Positions 25,859 through 34,099 of a DNA stretch of 41,325 nt are shown in pieces. How positions within the stretch are numbered: the stretch's first letter is position 1; the number at the start of each line of letters is the position of its first letter. A program made the position numbers and the translations under genes. The stretch lies in contig JAHJJD010000040.1 in NCBI GenBank assembly GCA_018822845.1, forward strand, positions 1 to 41,325, written 5' to 3'. The DNA comes from Gammaproteobacteria bacterium (lineage in GTDB: Bacteria > Pseudomonadota > Gammaproteobacteria > Thiotrichales > Thiotrichaceae). Below the pieces are notes generated by a model that saw nothing but the letters and a program-made list of their open reading frames with translations, did not search any database and had not been told where the DNA came from.

Positions 25859-28489
25859 TTATTTGTTTGCAGCATAAAGGCGTACCAGCCATTTTTCCAG
25901 TTCGATCAGTAAAAACACGCTGCTGGCAACCGCGATGATCCATAACCAGTGGTTGGTAGCCAGCGCTGCTGTGTGGAATAACGCCTGCATCGGCGGCAGG
26001 TAAGTGAAGGCCATTTGCAGCAGTAACAGCAGGGCAGACGCCCACCAGATCATCGGGTTACCGGTCAGGCCCTGCCAGTTCAGCACTGAAGCCGTCAGGT
26101 AGCGGGCTGTCAGCAGGTAGAAAATCTGGAACAGCACCACGGTATTCACTGCCAGTGTGCGTGCGGTTTCGAGCGACGCGCCGGATTGCAGCGCCAGCAC
26201 AAACAGGCTGAAGGTTCCCGCCAGCATGATCAGGGAAACGAACAGGATGCGCCACATCAGCATCCGCGAGAGCAATGGTTCCTGCGGGTCGCGCGGCGGG
26301 CGTTGCATGACCCTGGTTTCGGCAGGTTCCACCGCCAGTGTCAGGGCCAGGGTAACGGTGGTGACCATATTGATCCAGAGGATTTGCACCGGGGTGATGG
26401 GCAGCATGTAGCCTGCCAGCACGGCGGCAATCACGATCAGCGCTTCGCCAAAACTGGTGGGCAGGATGAACAGGATGGCCTTTTTCAGGTTGTCGTGGAC
26501 GGTGCGGCCTTCCTCGACAGCGTGGGTGATGGAGGCGAAATCGTCATCAGCCAGCACGATTTCGGCGGCTTCCTTGGCGACTTCGGTGCCGCGCTTGCCC
26601 ATGGCAATGCCGACATCGGCACGGCGCAGGGCGGGGGCGTCATTTACCCCGTCGCCAGTCATGGCGATGACCTCGCCGCTGGCTTGCAGGCTTTCGACCC
26701 GTAACAGCTTGTCTTCCGGGGTGGCGCGGGCGAATACCTCGGTTGCCGCGATGTTGAGGCTGCGGGCAATGGCTTGCGCCGTTACTGCATGGTCGCCGGT
26801 AATCATTTGTACACGGATACCGGCAGCATGGCATTGCGCTACTGCGTCAAAAGCCGCTTCACCCGGTGGGTCGATCATGCCAGCCAGCCCCAGCAGGGTG
26901 AAGCCGTCTTGCAGGTCGGTAAAATCCAGTTCCCGCTTGCTGGGTGGAACCCGTTTGGCTGCCAGCGCCAGTACCCGTTGCCCCTGGTCTGCCAGCCAGT
27001 GGATGCGGGTTTCCCAGAAGTCGCTGGCAATGGGCAGGTCGAGGTCGTGCTGGCGCTGCTGCTGGCACATTCCCAACAGGCGTTCGGGCGCTCCCTTGAC
27101 GTAAATGAAGGCGTGTCCGGCATGGTCGTGGTGCAGGCTGGCCATCAACTGGTGTTGCGATTCGAACGGGATGACATCGGTGCGTGGGAACAGGTGTTGC
27201 TGCTGTCTGGCTTCCAGCCCGGCCTTGAGGGCGAGGGTGATGAGCGCGCCTTCGGTCGGGTCGCCGCTGACCTGCCAGCGCCCGTCAGTTTGGTGCAGTT
27301 CGGCGTCGTTGCACAGCAGGGCGGCGCGGGCGATTTCCAGCAACACCGGGCAATCTTCCGGCTGGATCGACTGGCCAGTATTGCGGAATTCACCGTGGGG
27401 GGCGTAGCCGACGCCGCTGACACTGATGGTGGCGCTGGCTGTAACCACGTTTTGCACGGTCATTTCATTGCGGGTCAGGGTACCGGTCTTGTCGGTGCAG
27501 ATGACGGTGACGGAGCCGAGCGTCTCGACTGCTGGCAGCAGGCGGATGATGGCATTGCGTTTGGCCATGCGCTGTACGCCAATCGCCAGGGCGATGGTCA
27601 TGATGGCGGGCAAGCCTTCCGGAATGGCGGCGACAGCCAGCCCGACCGCCGCCAGCAGCATGTCGGTAGGGGAATCACCATGCACCAGCACGCCAAACAG
27701 GAAAGTGGCGATGGCAATCAACAGGATGGCGATAGTCAGTTGCTGGCCGAAGCGGGCAAGCTGGCGCATCAGGGGTGTTTCCAGCTTTTCGACTTTGCCA
27801 AGCAGGGTGCTGATGTGGCCGATTTCGGTAGCCTGGCCAGTAGCGGTTACCACGCCGCTTGCCTGCCCGTAGGTTACCAGTGTGCCTGACCAGGCCATGC
27901 AGGAACGTTCCGCAATGGGTGTATCCGTAGCCACAGGGCGATTGTGCTTGTCGACGGGTACGGATTCGCCAGTCAGCAGGGATTCGTCCACCCGCAGGTC
28001 TTTCACCGTCAGCAGGCGCAAATCTGCCGGAACCTTGTCGCCGGATTGCAGGCTGACAATATCGCCGGGAACCAGCAATGCGGCATCCATCTGTATCAGC
28101 CTGCCATCGCGCCGCACGCTGGCTTGCGGGGAAAGCAACTGGCGAATGGCGTTGATGGCTGATTCTGCCTTGCCTTCCTGAATGAAACCGATCAGCGCGT
28201 TGATCAGCACTACGCCGAGGATGACGCCGGTATCGATCCAGTGTTCCAGCAAGGCGGTGCTGACGGCGGCGGCGAGCAGGATGTAGATCAGAATGTTGTG
28301 GAACTGGCTGAGGAAGCGTTGCAGGGCGGAACGCGGTTTGGCCATCTGGATGCGGTTTGCGCCGTACTGTTGCAGGCGGTACTCAGCTGCGGCGCTGTCC
28401 AGCCCGTTTGGCGTTGAGGCGAGCTGTTGCAGAGTGGCTTGCGCATCCAGTGTGTGCCACGTTGGTGGGGCGGTGTGTTTGTTGGTCAT
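25859..28489 (-). CDS. P-type cation-transporting ATPase (P2-type)
   Basis: The 876-residue pump has an N-terminal cation-ATPase domain (HTLDAQATLQQLAS...), actuator motif LLTGES, TM4 motif PEGLP (290-294), the phosphorylation site DKTGT with D333, MITGDH and the hinge MTGDGVNDAPAL. It has about ten membrane segments. PEGLP in TM4 places it among P2-type ATPases (Ca2+/Mg2+/Na+ types). TM6 reads NMVTTVTLALTLAVEPAE from N707, lacking the Asp found at this site in SERCA-type calcium pumps (NxVTDG), so calcium specificity is doubtful. It lies divergent from a HupE metal permease operon and upstream of the mechanosensitive channel gene. Confidence 0.92.
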   Translation of the reverse strand: MTNKHTAPPTWHTLDAQATLQQLASTPNGLDSAAAEYRLQQYGANRIQMAKPRSALQRFLSQFHNILIYILLAAAVSTALLEHWIDTGVILGVVLINALIGFIQEGKAESAINAIRQLLSPQASVRRDGRLIQMDAALLVPGDIVSLQSGDKVPADLRLLTVKDLRVDESLLTGESVPVDKHNRPVATDTPIAERSCMAWSGTLVTYGQASGVVTATGQATEIGHISTLLGKVEKLETPLMRQLARFGQQLTIAILLIAIATFLFGVLVHGDSPTDMLLAAVGLAVAAIPEGLPAIMTIALAIGVQRMAKRNAIIRLLPAVETLGSVTVICTDKTGTLTRNEMTVQNVVTASATISVSGVGYAPHGEFRNTGQSIQPEDCPVLLEIARAALLCNDAELHQTDGRWQVSGDPTEGALITLALKAGLEARQQQHLFPRTDVIPFESQHQLMASLHHDHAGHAFIYVKGAPERLLGMCQQQRQHDLDLPIASDFWETRIHWLADQGQRVLALAAKRVPPSKRELDFTDLQDGFTLLGLAGMIDPPGEAAFDAVAQCHAAGIRVQMITGDHAVTAQAIARSLNIAATEVFARATPEDKLLRVESLQASGEVIAMTGDGVNDAPALRRADVGIAMGKRGTEVAKEAAEIVLADDDFASITHAVEEGRTVHDNLKKAILFILPTSFGEALIVIAAVLAGYMLPITPVQILWINMVTTVTLALTLAVEPAETRVMQRPPRDPQEPLLSRMLMWRILFVSLIMLAGTFSLFVLALQSGASLETARTLAVNTVVLFQIFYLLTARYLTASVLNWQGLTGNPMIWWASALLLLLQMAFTYLPPMQALFHTAALATNHWLWIIAVASSVFLLIELEKWLVRLYAANK

Positions 28490-28540
28490 TGTTGCTAGTA
28501 GCAGGTGGCTGCCTGTTCCCTATCGATCGTTCAAGATTAT

Positions 28541-28572
28541 AGCCAAATGGCTTTATGTTAAGGTAAACCTTA
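28541..28572. promoter_or_regulatory. Paired dyads between P-type ATPase and hupE
   Basis: Two perfect dyads, each with an AA centre, lie 19 bases apart centre to centre: AGCCA-AA-TGGCT (28541-28552) and TAAGGT-AA-ACCTTA (28559-28572). They occupy the divergent promoter region between the P-type ATPase start (28489) and the hupE start (28628). Two helical turns between similar-sized palindromes suggests a dimeric metal- or ion-sensing repressor, but the half-sites differ and no regulator gene is adjacent. Confidence 0.35.
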
Positions 28573-28627
28573 CATGAAGATAGGCTACAATTTGCTGGCT
28601 AACCTCATTCGTAAGGAGTTAATGGAC

Positions 28628-29224
28628 ATGCTGTCACTACAGAAGCGTTCAATTGCCATGCTGTTGCTGTTTTTTGGTGCTACTTCGGTTGCGTTTGCGC
28701 ATAGCGATGCAGCCGGGATGGCGGGTGGTTTCATCAGTGGTTTCTCCCATCCGCTTGGTGGGCTGGATCATATCGTGGCAATGGTGGCGGTTGGTTTGTG
28801 GGGGGCATTCCTGGGGCGGCCTGCCATCTGGTTACTGCCGATCGTGTTTCCGCTGGTCATGACCCTGGGTGGTGTGCTGGGTGTGGCGGGTATTCCGGTG
28901 CCGCAAGTGGAAACCGGTATTGCGCTTTCCGGTCTGGTGCTGGGCTTGATGGTGCTGCTGGCAGTGCGCCCGCCACTGTGGGTTGCTGCCGTGCTGGTGG
29001 GGGCGTTTGCCATATTCCACGGCCATGCGCACGGTACGGAATTGCCGGAAGCCGCAAGCCCGCTGGCTTACAGTGCCGGTTTCGTGATTGCTACCGGTTT
29101 GCTGCATCTGGGTGGCATCCTGCTTGGTGAGCTTTCCCGCTGGTCATGGGGAGCCATGGCAGTGCGTGCAGGTGGCGCAGTCATTGCGCTGGTCGGGGTA
29201 GGTTTTCTGACCGGGATGATGTAA
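28628..29224 (+). CDS. hupE: HupE/UreJ-family metal permease
   Basis: This 198-residue membrane protein has a signal sequence (MLSLQKRSIAMLLLFFGATS...FA) and about six membrane segments. The two family motifs are clear: HPLGGLDHI near the N-terminus and FHGHAHGTE around two thirds along. HupE/UreJ proteins import nickel or cobalt, usually for hydrogenase or urease; neither enzyme is encoded here, so the metal is open. I chose ATG 28628 because AGGAG (28614-28618) is 9 bases upstream; ATG 28622 is too close. Two more genes follow in the same direction. Confidence 0.88.
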   Translation: MLSLQKRSIAMLLLFFGATSVAFAHSDAAGMAGGFISGFSHPLGGLDHIVAMVAVGLWGAFLGRPAIWLLPIVFPLVMTLGGVLGVAGIPVPQVETGIALSGLVLGLMVLLAVRPPLWVAAVLVGAFAIFHGHAHGTELPEAASPLAYSAGFVIATGLLHLGGILLGELSRWSWGAMAVRAGGAVIALVGVGFLTGMM

Positions 29225-29234
29225 ACAGCCAGTC

Positions 29235-29759
29235 ATGAGTATTTTTTTCCAACAGGGCTTCTGGCACTTCCTGCAAGCGCCTGCCCATATCATTGTGCTG
29301 CTCGGGCTGGGCTTGCTGCTTGGGCAGCAGGCCGGGCGCGCATTACGTAGCGGTTTGGCAGTTTTTGTGCTGGCCTTGCTGGCCGGTTTGCTACTGACGC
29401 AGGTTTTCACACCGGGCTGGAAACATGACATCGTGCTGCTGATACTGGCTGTCAGCATGGGTGGATTGCTGGCCGTGCGGCTTGAACTTCCGCTATGGGT
29501 TGTGGGTCTGTTGGCTGCTGTGGCGGGCATCCTCATCGGCATTGATTCCGCTCCGAGCCTGATTCCGGGCATGAAGTCCATGAAAACCTACGCCGCGCTG
29601 GCGGGTTCGGCGCTCAGCGCCAGCCTTGCCGTGTTGCTGCTGGCTTTGCCAGCCTTGCCGCTGCGCAAGCTGCTGGACGGAATCATCCTGCGGGTGCTGG
29701 GTTCCTGGGTGGTAGCCAGTGCCCTGATGGTGTTGGCGTTGATGTTTGCGCCCCGCTAG
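29235..29759 (+). CDS. Polytopic membrane protein, possibly HupE-related
   Basis: The 174-residue protein has five or six hydrophobic segments and little else. The N-terminus (GFWHFLQAPAHIIVLLGLGL) resembles a degenerate version of the HupE first motif, with a His pair spaced like the HP...DH of HupE. Beginning 10 bases after hupE, it is certainly part of the same operon. It could form a two-part permease with HupE or be an ancillary component. I see no confident family assignment and no strong ribosome-binding site. Confidence 0.65.
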   Translation: MSIFFQQGFWHFLQAPAHIIVLLGLGLLLGQQAGRALRSGLAVFVLALLAGLLLTQVFTPGWKHDIVLLILAVSMGGLLAVRLELPLWVVGLLAAVAGILIGIDSAPSLIPGMKSMKTYAALAGSALSASLAVLLLALPALPLRKLLDGIILRVLGSWVVASALMVLALMFAPR

Positions 29760-29784
29760 TTTTTTTCAATTCATGTAAGCAGTA

Positions 29785-30381
29785 ATGAGAGTTGTCATGC
29801 GTAAATGGAGTTTTCCTGTTTTTATCGCCGCGCTGTGGGCAGGGTTGGCAAGCCCGGTGTCAGCAGGTGGCTTCCACTATGAAATTGATGTCACCAGCCA
29901 GTTGGTGGAAGATTCCGCCGGAAATCTGACTGGCTTGCGGTTGGGTTGGTTGTATGACCAAGCGGTTTCCGAGGTTTTACTGGATGGTGAAGACCTCAGT
30001 GCCGGGCAACGTGCCGCTACCCTGAAACTGGTCGCAGAGCGGATAATCACGGATCTTTACGATTACCGTTATTACACGCATTTGAAAATGGGGGGGCAGG
30101 AATCGCAGTTTGTCACTGTCACCGATTACCGGCTGGATTTGACGCCGGATAAGCGTCTGAAACTGGATTTTTTGCTGCCATTGGCAAAGCCGCTGACACT
30201 GGCGGGCAAGCAACTGGATATTGAACTGATAGACCCCGCAGGCACGGGTGTTTTACTGTATAGATCGGCAAATGATGTTTCGACCGGGCCAACCAGGGCA
30301 AACTGCCAGATCACGCTGGAGGCGTACCCGGATTATGCGCATGGTGAAGCACCGCAGACCGCGCATTTGCAGTGCCAGTAA
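29785..30381 (+). CDS. DUF1007-family periplasmic protein
   Basis: This protein is 198 residues (194 if ATG 29797 is used). It has a signal peptide (ending SPVSA-G) and the DUF1007 pattern FHYEIDVTSQLVEDSAGNLTG then LRLGWLYDQAVSEVLL. DUF1007 genes often sit beside nickel/cobalt-type transporters and the proteins are thought to be periplasmic accessory or metal-binding components. Typical members begin HPHxxxD after signal cleavage; here the equivalent is GFHYEID, so one of the two histidines is lost. It is the third gene of the hupE operon. Confidence 0.7.
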   Translation: MRVVMRKWSFPVFIAALWAGLASPVSAGGFHYEIDVTSQLVEDSAGNLTGLRLGWLYDQAVSEVLLDGEDLSAGQRAATLKLVAERIITDLYDYRYYTHLKMGGQESQFVTVTDYRLDLTPDKRLKLDFLLPLAKPLTLAGKQLDIELIDPAGTGVLLYRSANDVSTGPTRANCQITLEAYPDYAHGEAPQTAHLQCQ

Positions 30382-30395
30382 GTACGCTGCGCAAA

Positions 30396-30429
30396 TAAAA
30401 ACAGCCAGCCGCTTTATGCGGACTGGCTG
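30396..30429 (-). terminator. Intrinsic terminator after the basic periplasmic protein gene
   Basis: Read leftward, CAGCCAGTCCGC, a short loop, and GCGGCTGGCTG form a strong stem, followed directly by TTTTTATTT. It lies 31 bases after the stop at 30460. The same structure follows the convergent DUF1007 gene but has no T-run in that direction. Confidence 0.85.
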
Positions 30430-30459
30430 CTAGCCCCCTTCAGCCACACTACATTTTTA

Positions 30460-30882
30460 TTAGCGACGGTTGTTGTCATGACGATTGTTGTCATGGCGGT
30501 TATCATTCCGGCGTACCACATCACGGTTGTTTACCAGTTTGATAATGTTTTTGTTCAAGCGGGTTTCCTTGTTCTTCAGGCTTGTGCGTTCCCAGGCAGT
30601 GATGCGGCGGTCTTTTTTGGCTGCCTTGATGCTGGCTTCCAGACCTTTCAGTTGGGCGCGCAGTTGGCGTTCTTCAGATTTGGTCAGCTTGCCGTTTTTC
30701 ACGCCAGCATCAATGCGCTTGTCCAGCATATTGGTGTTTACACCAACAAACATTGGTTGGGGCGCAGTCATGTGGTGGCCAGGTGCTGGTGGTGCAGGGC
30801 GGCGCAGTCCGTCTGCCATTGCTACGGAAGATGCAAATACGGCTGCCATCAAGACCCCAGTGATGATTGCTACTTTCTTCAT
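30460..30882 (-). CDS. Small basic periplasmic protein with NNRHD repeats
   Basis: The 140-residue protein has a signal peptide (MKKVAIITGVLMAAVFASSVAMA-D), a Pro/His segment (PAPPAPGHHM), a central Lys/Arg-rich helical region with NGKLTKSEERQLRAQLKGLE, and a C-terminal tail of repeats NRHDNNRHDNNRR. The tail derives from short tandem DNA repeats at about 30462-30505. AAGGAG 8 bases upstream supports the start, and a strong terminator follows. The high positive charge and His/Asn-rich tail suggest binding of metal, nucleic acid or an anionic surface. I do not recognise the family. Confidence 0.75.
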   Translation of the reverse strand: MKKVAIITGVLMAAVFASSVAMADGLRRPAPPAPGHHMTAPQPMFVGVNTNMLDKRIDAGVKNGKLTKSEERQLRAQLKGLEASIKAAKKDRRITAWERTSLKNKETRLNKNIIKLVNNRDVVRRNDNRHDNNRHDNNRR

Positions 30883-31031
30883 GGTTTAACTCCTTTTCAA
30901 TCCCAAGTAATGTTTGAATCTTTATGTCTCTTGACATGGGTGAGATTACGCGCCAATCAAGCACGAAATATGCCCAAATTGTGCAAAGATCATGGAAGCG
31001 AAACAGGATGGGGGAGCAAATGACGTTAACT

Positions 31032-31054
31032 CCCCTCCTTTGAAAAAGGAGGGG
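31032..31054. repeat. Perfect 10-bp hairpin after glnS
   Basis: CCCCTCCTTT (31032-31041) and AAAGGAGGGG (31045-31054) form a perfect stem with a three-base loop, followed by a G-rich run to about 31064. It lies 23 bases beyond the glnS stop. There is no T-run, so it is not a standard intrinsic terminator. It looks like another member of a family of C/G-rich palindromic intergenic repeats, unlike copies A and B in sequence. Confidence 0.6.
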
Positions 31055-31077
31055 GCGGGGGGAGGATTTTCTTCAGC

Positions 31078-32748
31078 CTACGAAGCCGCTTTCTCCCAGG
31101 TATCCTTCAACCCGATCACCCGGTTGAACACCGGTTTTTCAGGCGTGGAATATCTGGAATCCAGCACGAAATAGCCTTCGCGCTCGAACTGGTAACGGTC
31201 ATCCAGGGTGGCTTGCGCCAGCCCGATTTCGCCCTTGCAGCCGGAGAGGATTTCCAGACTGCCGGGGTTGAGGGAATCGAGGAAGTTCTTGCCACCTGCA
31301 TCCGGTGCCGGGTCGTTGAACAGGCGGTCGTACAGGCGCACCTCGCAATCCACGTTGTCACGCGCTGATACCCAGTGGATGACACCTTTGGGTTTTACGC
31401 CATCTGCCGGGTTGTTGCCCAGGGTCTCTTCCAGTACACGGGCGCGCACTTCGATGATATTGCCGTCAGCGTCCTTGATGGCTTCCTCGGCTTCGATCAC
31501 ATAGCTGTTGCGCAGGCGTACCCGCTTGCCCAGTACCAGCCGTTTGTACTGCTTGTTGGCTTCTTCGCGGAAGTCGTCCTGATCGATCAGGATCTCGCGG
31601 CAGAACGGCATTTCGCGCGTTCCCATCGCTTCATCCTGCGGGTGTACCGGCGCGGTCATGATTTCAGTCCTGTCTTCCGGGTAATTGGTCAGCGTGACCT
31701 TGAGCGGGTGCAATACGCACATGGCGCGCGGTGAAATCGCGTTCAGGTCTTCGCGGATGGCGTATTCCAGCATGCTGACGTCGACTACGCCTTCAACCTT
31801 GGTGACGCCTGCCATTTCGCAGAAATCGCGGATGGCTTTCGGTGTGTAACCACGGCGGCGCATCCCGGAAATGGTTGGCATGCGCGGGTCGTTCCAGCCG
31901 TCGACGTGGTTTTCATCCACCAGTTGCTTGAGCTTGCGCTTGCTGGTGATGGTGTAGTTGACGTTGAGGCGCGAAAATTCGTACTGGTGCGGTTCGGCAG
32001 GTACCGGCAGGTTCTGGATGCACCAGTCGTACAGCGGGCGGTGCGCCTCGAATTCCAGCGTGCAGATGGAATGGGTGATGTATTCGATGGCGTCGCTTTG
32101 CCCGTGGGTGTAGTCATATGACGGGTAAATACACCACTTGTCGCCGGTCTGGTGATGGTTGGCGTGCTTGATGCGGTACAGCACCGGGTCGCGCATATTG
32201 ATGTTGGAAGATGCCATGTCGATTTTGGCACGTAGCGTGCGGGTGCCGTCCGGGAATTCGCCAGCGCGCATTTTTTCGAACAGTTCCATGTTTTCTTCCA
32301 CGGAACGGGTGCGGAAGGGGCTTTCCTTGCCGGGTTCGGTCAGGGTTCCCCGGTATTCGCGCATTTGCTCAGCATTCAGGTCGCACACGAACGCCTTGCC
32401 TTGCTTGATCAGGTAGATAGCCCAGTCGTAGAGCTGGTCGAAATAGTCGGAAGCGTAATGGATTTCACCATCCCATTGATAACCCAGCCATTGCACGTCT
32501 TTCTGGATGGATTCGACGTATTCCTCGTCTTCCTTGACAGGGTTGGTATCATCGAAGCGCAGGTTGCACTTGCCGCCGTATTTCTGCGCCAGCCCGAAAT
32601 TCAGCCAGATAGACTTGGCATGGCCGATGTGCAGGTAGCCATTCGGTTCCGGCGGGAAGCGGGTGTGGATGCTGGTGTATTTACCGGTTGCCAGATCGTC
32701 TTCGATGATGCGTTCGATAAAGTTCAGGGGTCTGTTGTTTTCGCTCAT
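31078..32748 (-). CDS. glnS: Glutamine--tRNA ligase
   Basis: This 556-residue class I aminoacyl-tRNA synthetase charges tRNA-Gln. The HIGH motif is at residues 40-43 ([15 protein letters not shown]). The KMSKS-equivalent reads [14 protein letters not shown], with Thr in place of the Met of E. coli MSKRK. The C-terminal anticodon-binding barrels include [20 protein letters not shown] and HWVSA. Length matches E. coli GlnS (554). Its start is 95 bases from the 26-bp inverted-repeat element. Confidence 0.97.
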   Translation of the reverse strand: MSENNRPLNFIERIIEDDLATGKYTSIHTRFPPEPNGYLHIGHAKSIWLNFGLAQKYGGKCNLRFDDTNPVKEDEEYVESIQKDVQWLGYQWDGEIHYASDYFDQLYDWAIYLIKQGKAFVCDLNAEQMREYRGTLTEPGKESPFRTRSVEENMELFEKMRAGEFPDGTRTLRAKIDMASSNINMRDPVLYRIKHANHHQTGDKWCIYPSYDYTHGQSDAIEYITHSICTLEFEAHRPLYDWCIQNLPVPAEPHQYEFSRLNVNYTITSKRKLKQLVDENHVDGWNDPRMPTISGMRRRGYTPKAIRDFCEMAGVTKVEGVVDVSMLEYAIREDLNAISPRAMCVLHPLKVTLTNYPEDRTEIMTAPVHPQDEAMGTREMPFCREILIDQDDFREEANKQYKRLVLGKRVRLRNSYVIEAEEAIKDADGNIIEVRARVLEETLGNNPADGVKPKGVIHWVSARDNVDCEVRLYDRLFNDPAPDAGGKNFLDSLNPGSLEILSGCKGEIGLAQATLDDRYQFEREGYFVLDSRYSTPEKPVFNRVIGLKDTWEKAAS

Positions 32749-32843
32749 ATTGGGTAGTTCTTGTCACTTTATTGCAATGCAGGAATTAGACTACCAAGTA
32801 TAGCGGATGTCTAGCCGCATTCCGCAAATGGGTGGTTTGGGTG

Positions 32844-32941
32844 GTGTGCAGGAGCAGGGTGAATATCCTGTAAGCCGGAGTTTTGTCTGAGCGCAGCGAG
32901 TTGACGCAGGCTGGAAGGATATTCACCCTGCTCCTGCACAC
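32844..32941. repeat. Element with perfect 26-bp inverted arms
   Basis: The left arm is 32844-32869 and the right arm 32916-32941; they are exact reverse complements over 26 bases (left arm begins GTGTGCAGGAGCAGGGTGAA). The loop is 46 bases and includes GAGCGCAGCGAG. The right arm supplies the last six codons and stop of fbpC. The stem would be very stable in RNA and could protect or end the iron-operon transcript, although no T-run follows. Confidence 0.9.
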
Positions 32942-33975
32942 TTCAGAATTACCCGGTGCTGCATGTCCAGTTCGAAACAGACCGTTTCACCCACCGCATA
33001 TGCCTGATGGCTGGGAGCCAGTGCCAGAATCTGGCTGCCATCCGCCAGCGCCAGGGTGTAAAGGTATTCCGCACCCCGGAACACCTGAGCCGCCACCGTC
33101 GCTTTGCGCGGCGCATCCTCCACCAGCTTCAGGTCATCGGGGCGGATCAGCACATCCACTGGACATTCCGGCAGGCAACCGGCAGGCACTTCGCCTTGTA
33201 CCGCGCCGATCAGGGTCATGACCGTGTTGTGACTGATGACCGTGCCGGGAATCAATGCGCCTTGCCCGATAAAGCCCGCCACGAACCGGTTCGCGGGTTT
33301 ATGGTACAGGTTGTAACCCGTATCCCATTGCTGCAAACGCCCGCCCTGCAACACGCCGATTTCATCCGCCATTGCAAAGGCTTCGTGCTGGTCGTGCGTC
33401 ACCAGCACTGCGGTCATGCCTTCGCGCCTGAGGATGTCGCGTACTTCGCGGGCCAGCATTTCGCGCAATTCCACATCCTGACTGCCGAACGGTTCGTCCA
33501 GCAGCAGCAGGCGCGGGCGTGGAGCCAGCGCGCGTGCCAGCGCAATCCGCTGTTGCTGGCCGCCGGAAAGCTCGTGCGGGTAACGTTGCTGATGGCCGGG
33601 CAGGTTGACCAGTTCCAGCAATTCCGCTACCCGCCGCGCCTTGTCCTTGCTGGACTGCTTGCGGATGCCGAAAGTGATGTTGTCGGCAATGCTCAGGTGC
33701 GGGAACAGGGCGTAATCCTGGAACACCATGCCGATGGTGCGCTTTTCTGGCGGAGTGTGTACGTCAGGTGCGCTGATCACCTGCTCATTCAGGATAATTG
33801 CACCCTGCGTCACTGGCTCGAAACCGGCAATGGCACGTAGCAGGGTGGTCTTGCCGCAGCCGCTCGGCCCCAGCAGGCAGCCGATTTGCCCGTCTTCCAC
33901 CGTCAGGCTGACGTCATGTACCACCGCGTTGTCACCGTAGCGGATATGGATGTTTTGCAGGGTTAATTTGCTCAT
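32923..33975 (-). CDS. fbpC: Ferric iron ABC transporter ATP-binding protein
   Basis: The 350-residue ABC ATPase has Walker [11 protein letters not shown]-loop VFQDYALFPHL, signature LSGGQQQR, Walker B LLLLDEP and a C-terminal TOBE-like region. The sequence fits the FbpC/FutC iron group, and the neighbours upstream are an FbpB permease and an FbpA binding protein. I chose ATG 33975 (AGGA 6 bases upstream); an earlier TTG frame begins inside a repeat element. The final codons lie within the right arm of a 26-bp inverted repeat, so the C-terminus KCAGAG may be a repeat-derived replacement of the original end. Confidence 0.92.
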   Translation of the reverse strand: MSKLTLQNIHIRYGDNAVVHDVSLTVEDGQIGCLLGPSGCGKTTLLRAIAGFEPVTQGAIILNEQVISAPDVHTPPEKRTIGMVFQDYALFPHLSIADNITFGIRKQSSKDKARRVAELLELVNLPGHQQRYPHELSGGQQQRIALARALAPRPRLLLLDEPFGSQDVELREMLAREVRDILRREGMTAVLVTHDQHEAFAMADEIGVLQGGRLQQWDTGYNLYHKPANRFVAGFIGQGALIPGTVISHNTVMTLIGAVQGEVPAGCLPECPVDVLIRPDDLKLVEDAPRKATVAAQVFRGAEYLYTLALADGSQILALAPSHQAYAVGETVCFELDMQHRVILKCAGAG

Positions 33976-33990
33976 ATTGCGTCCTATTTT

Positions 33991-34095
33991 ACCCCTCACC
34001 CCAACCCCTCTCCCTCAAGGGGAGAGGGGCTAAGAGAGGAATTTTTCTTGCTCCCCCTCGCCCCTTGAGGGAGAGGGGGTTGGGGGGTGAGGGGT
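33991..34095. repeat. Double-hairpin repeat element, copy B
   Basis: This is the inverted-orientation copy of the element at 4575-4681. Ends are ACCCCTCACCCC (33991-34002) and GGGGTGAGGGGT (34084-34095), a perfect 12-bp inverted pair. Both inner hairpins are conserved, with small changes mainly in loops and the central A/T-rich linker. It fills the fbpB-fbpC gap almost exactly: it begins 4 bases after the fbpB stop and ends 15 bases before the fbpC start, leaving the fbpC ribosome-binding site outside. Confidence 0.88.
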
Positions 34096-34099
34096 TTCT

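Noticed and set aside
26774-27889. 371-codon rightward frame
   Set aside because: Antisense to the P-type ATPase, whose motifs are intact; no motifs of its own.
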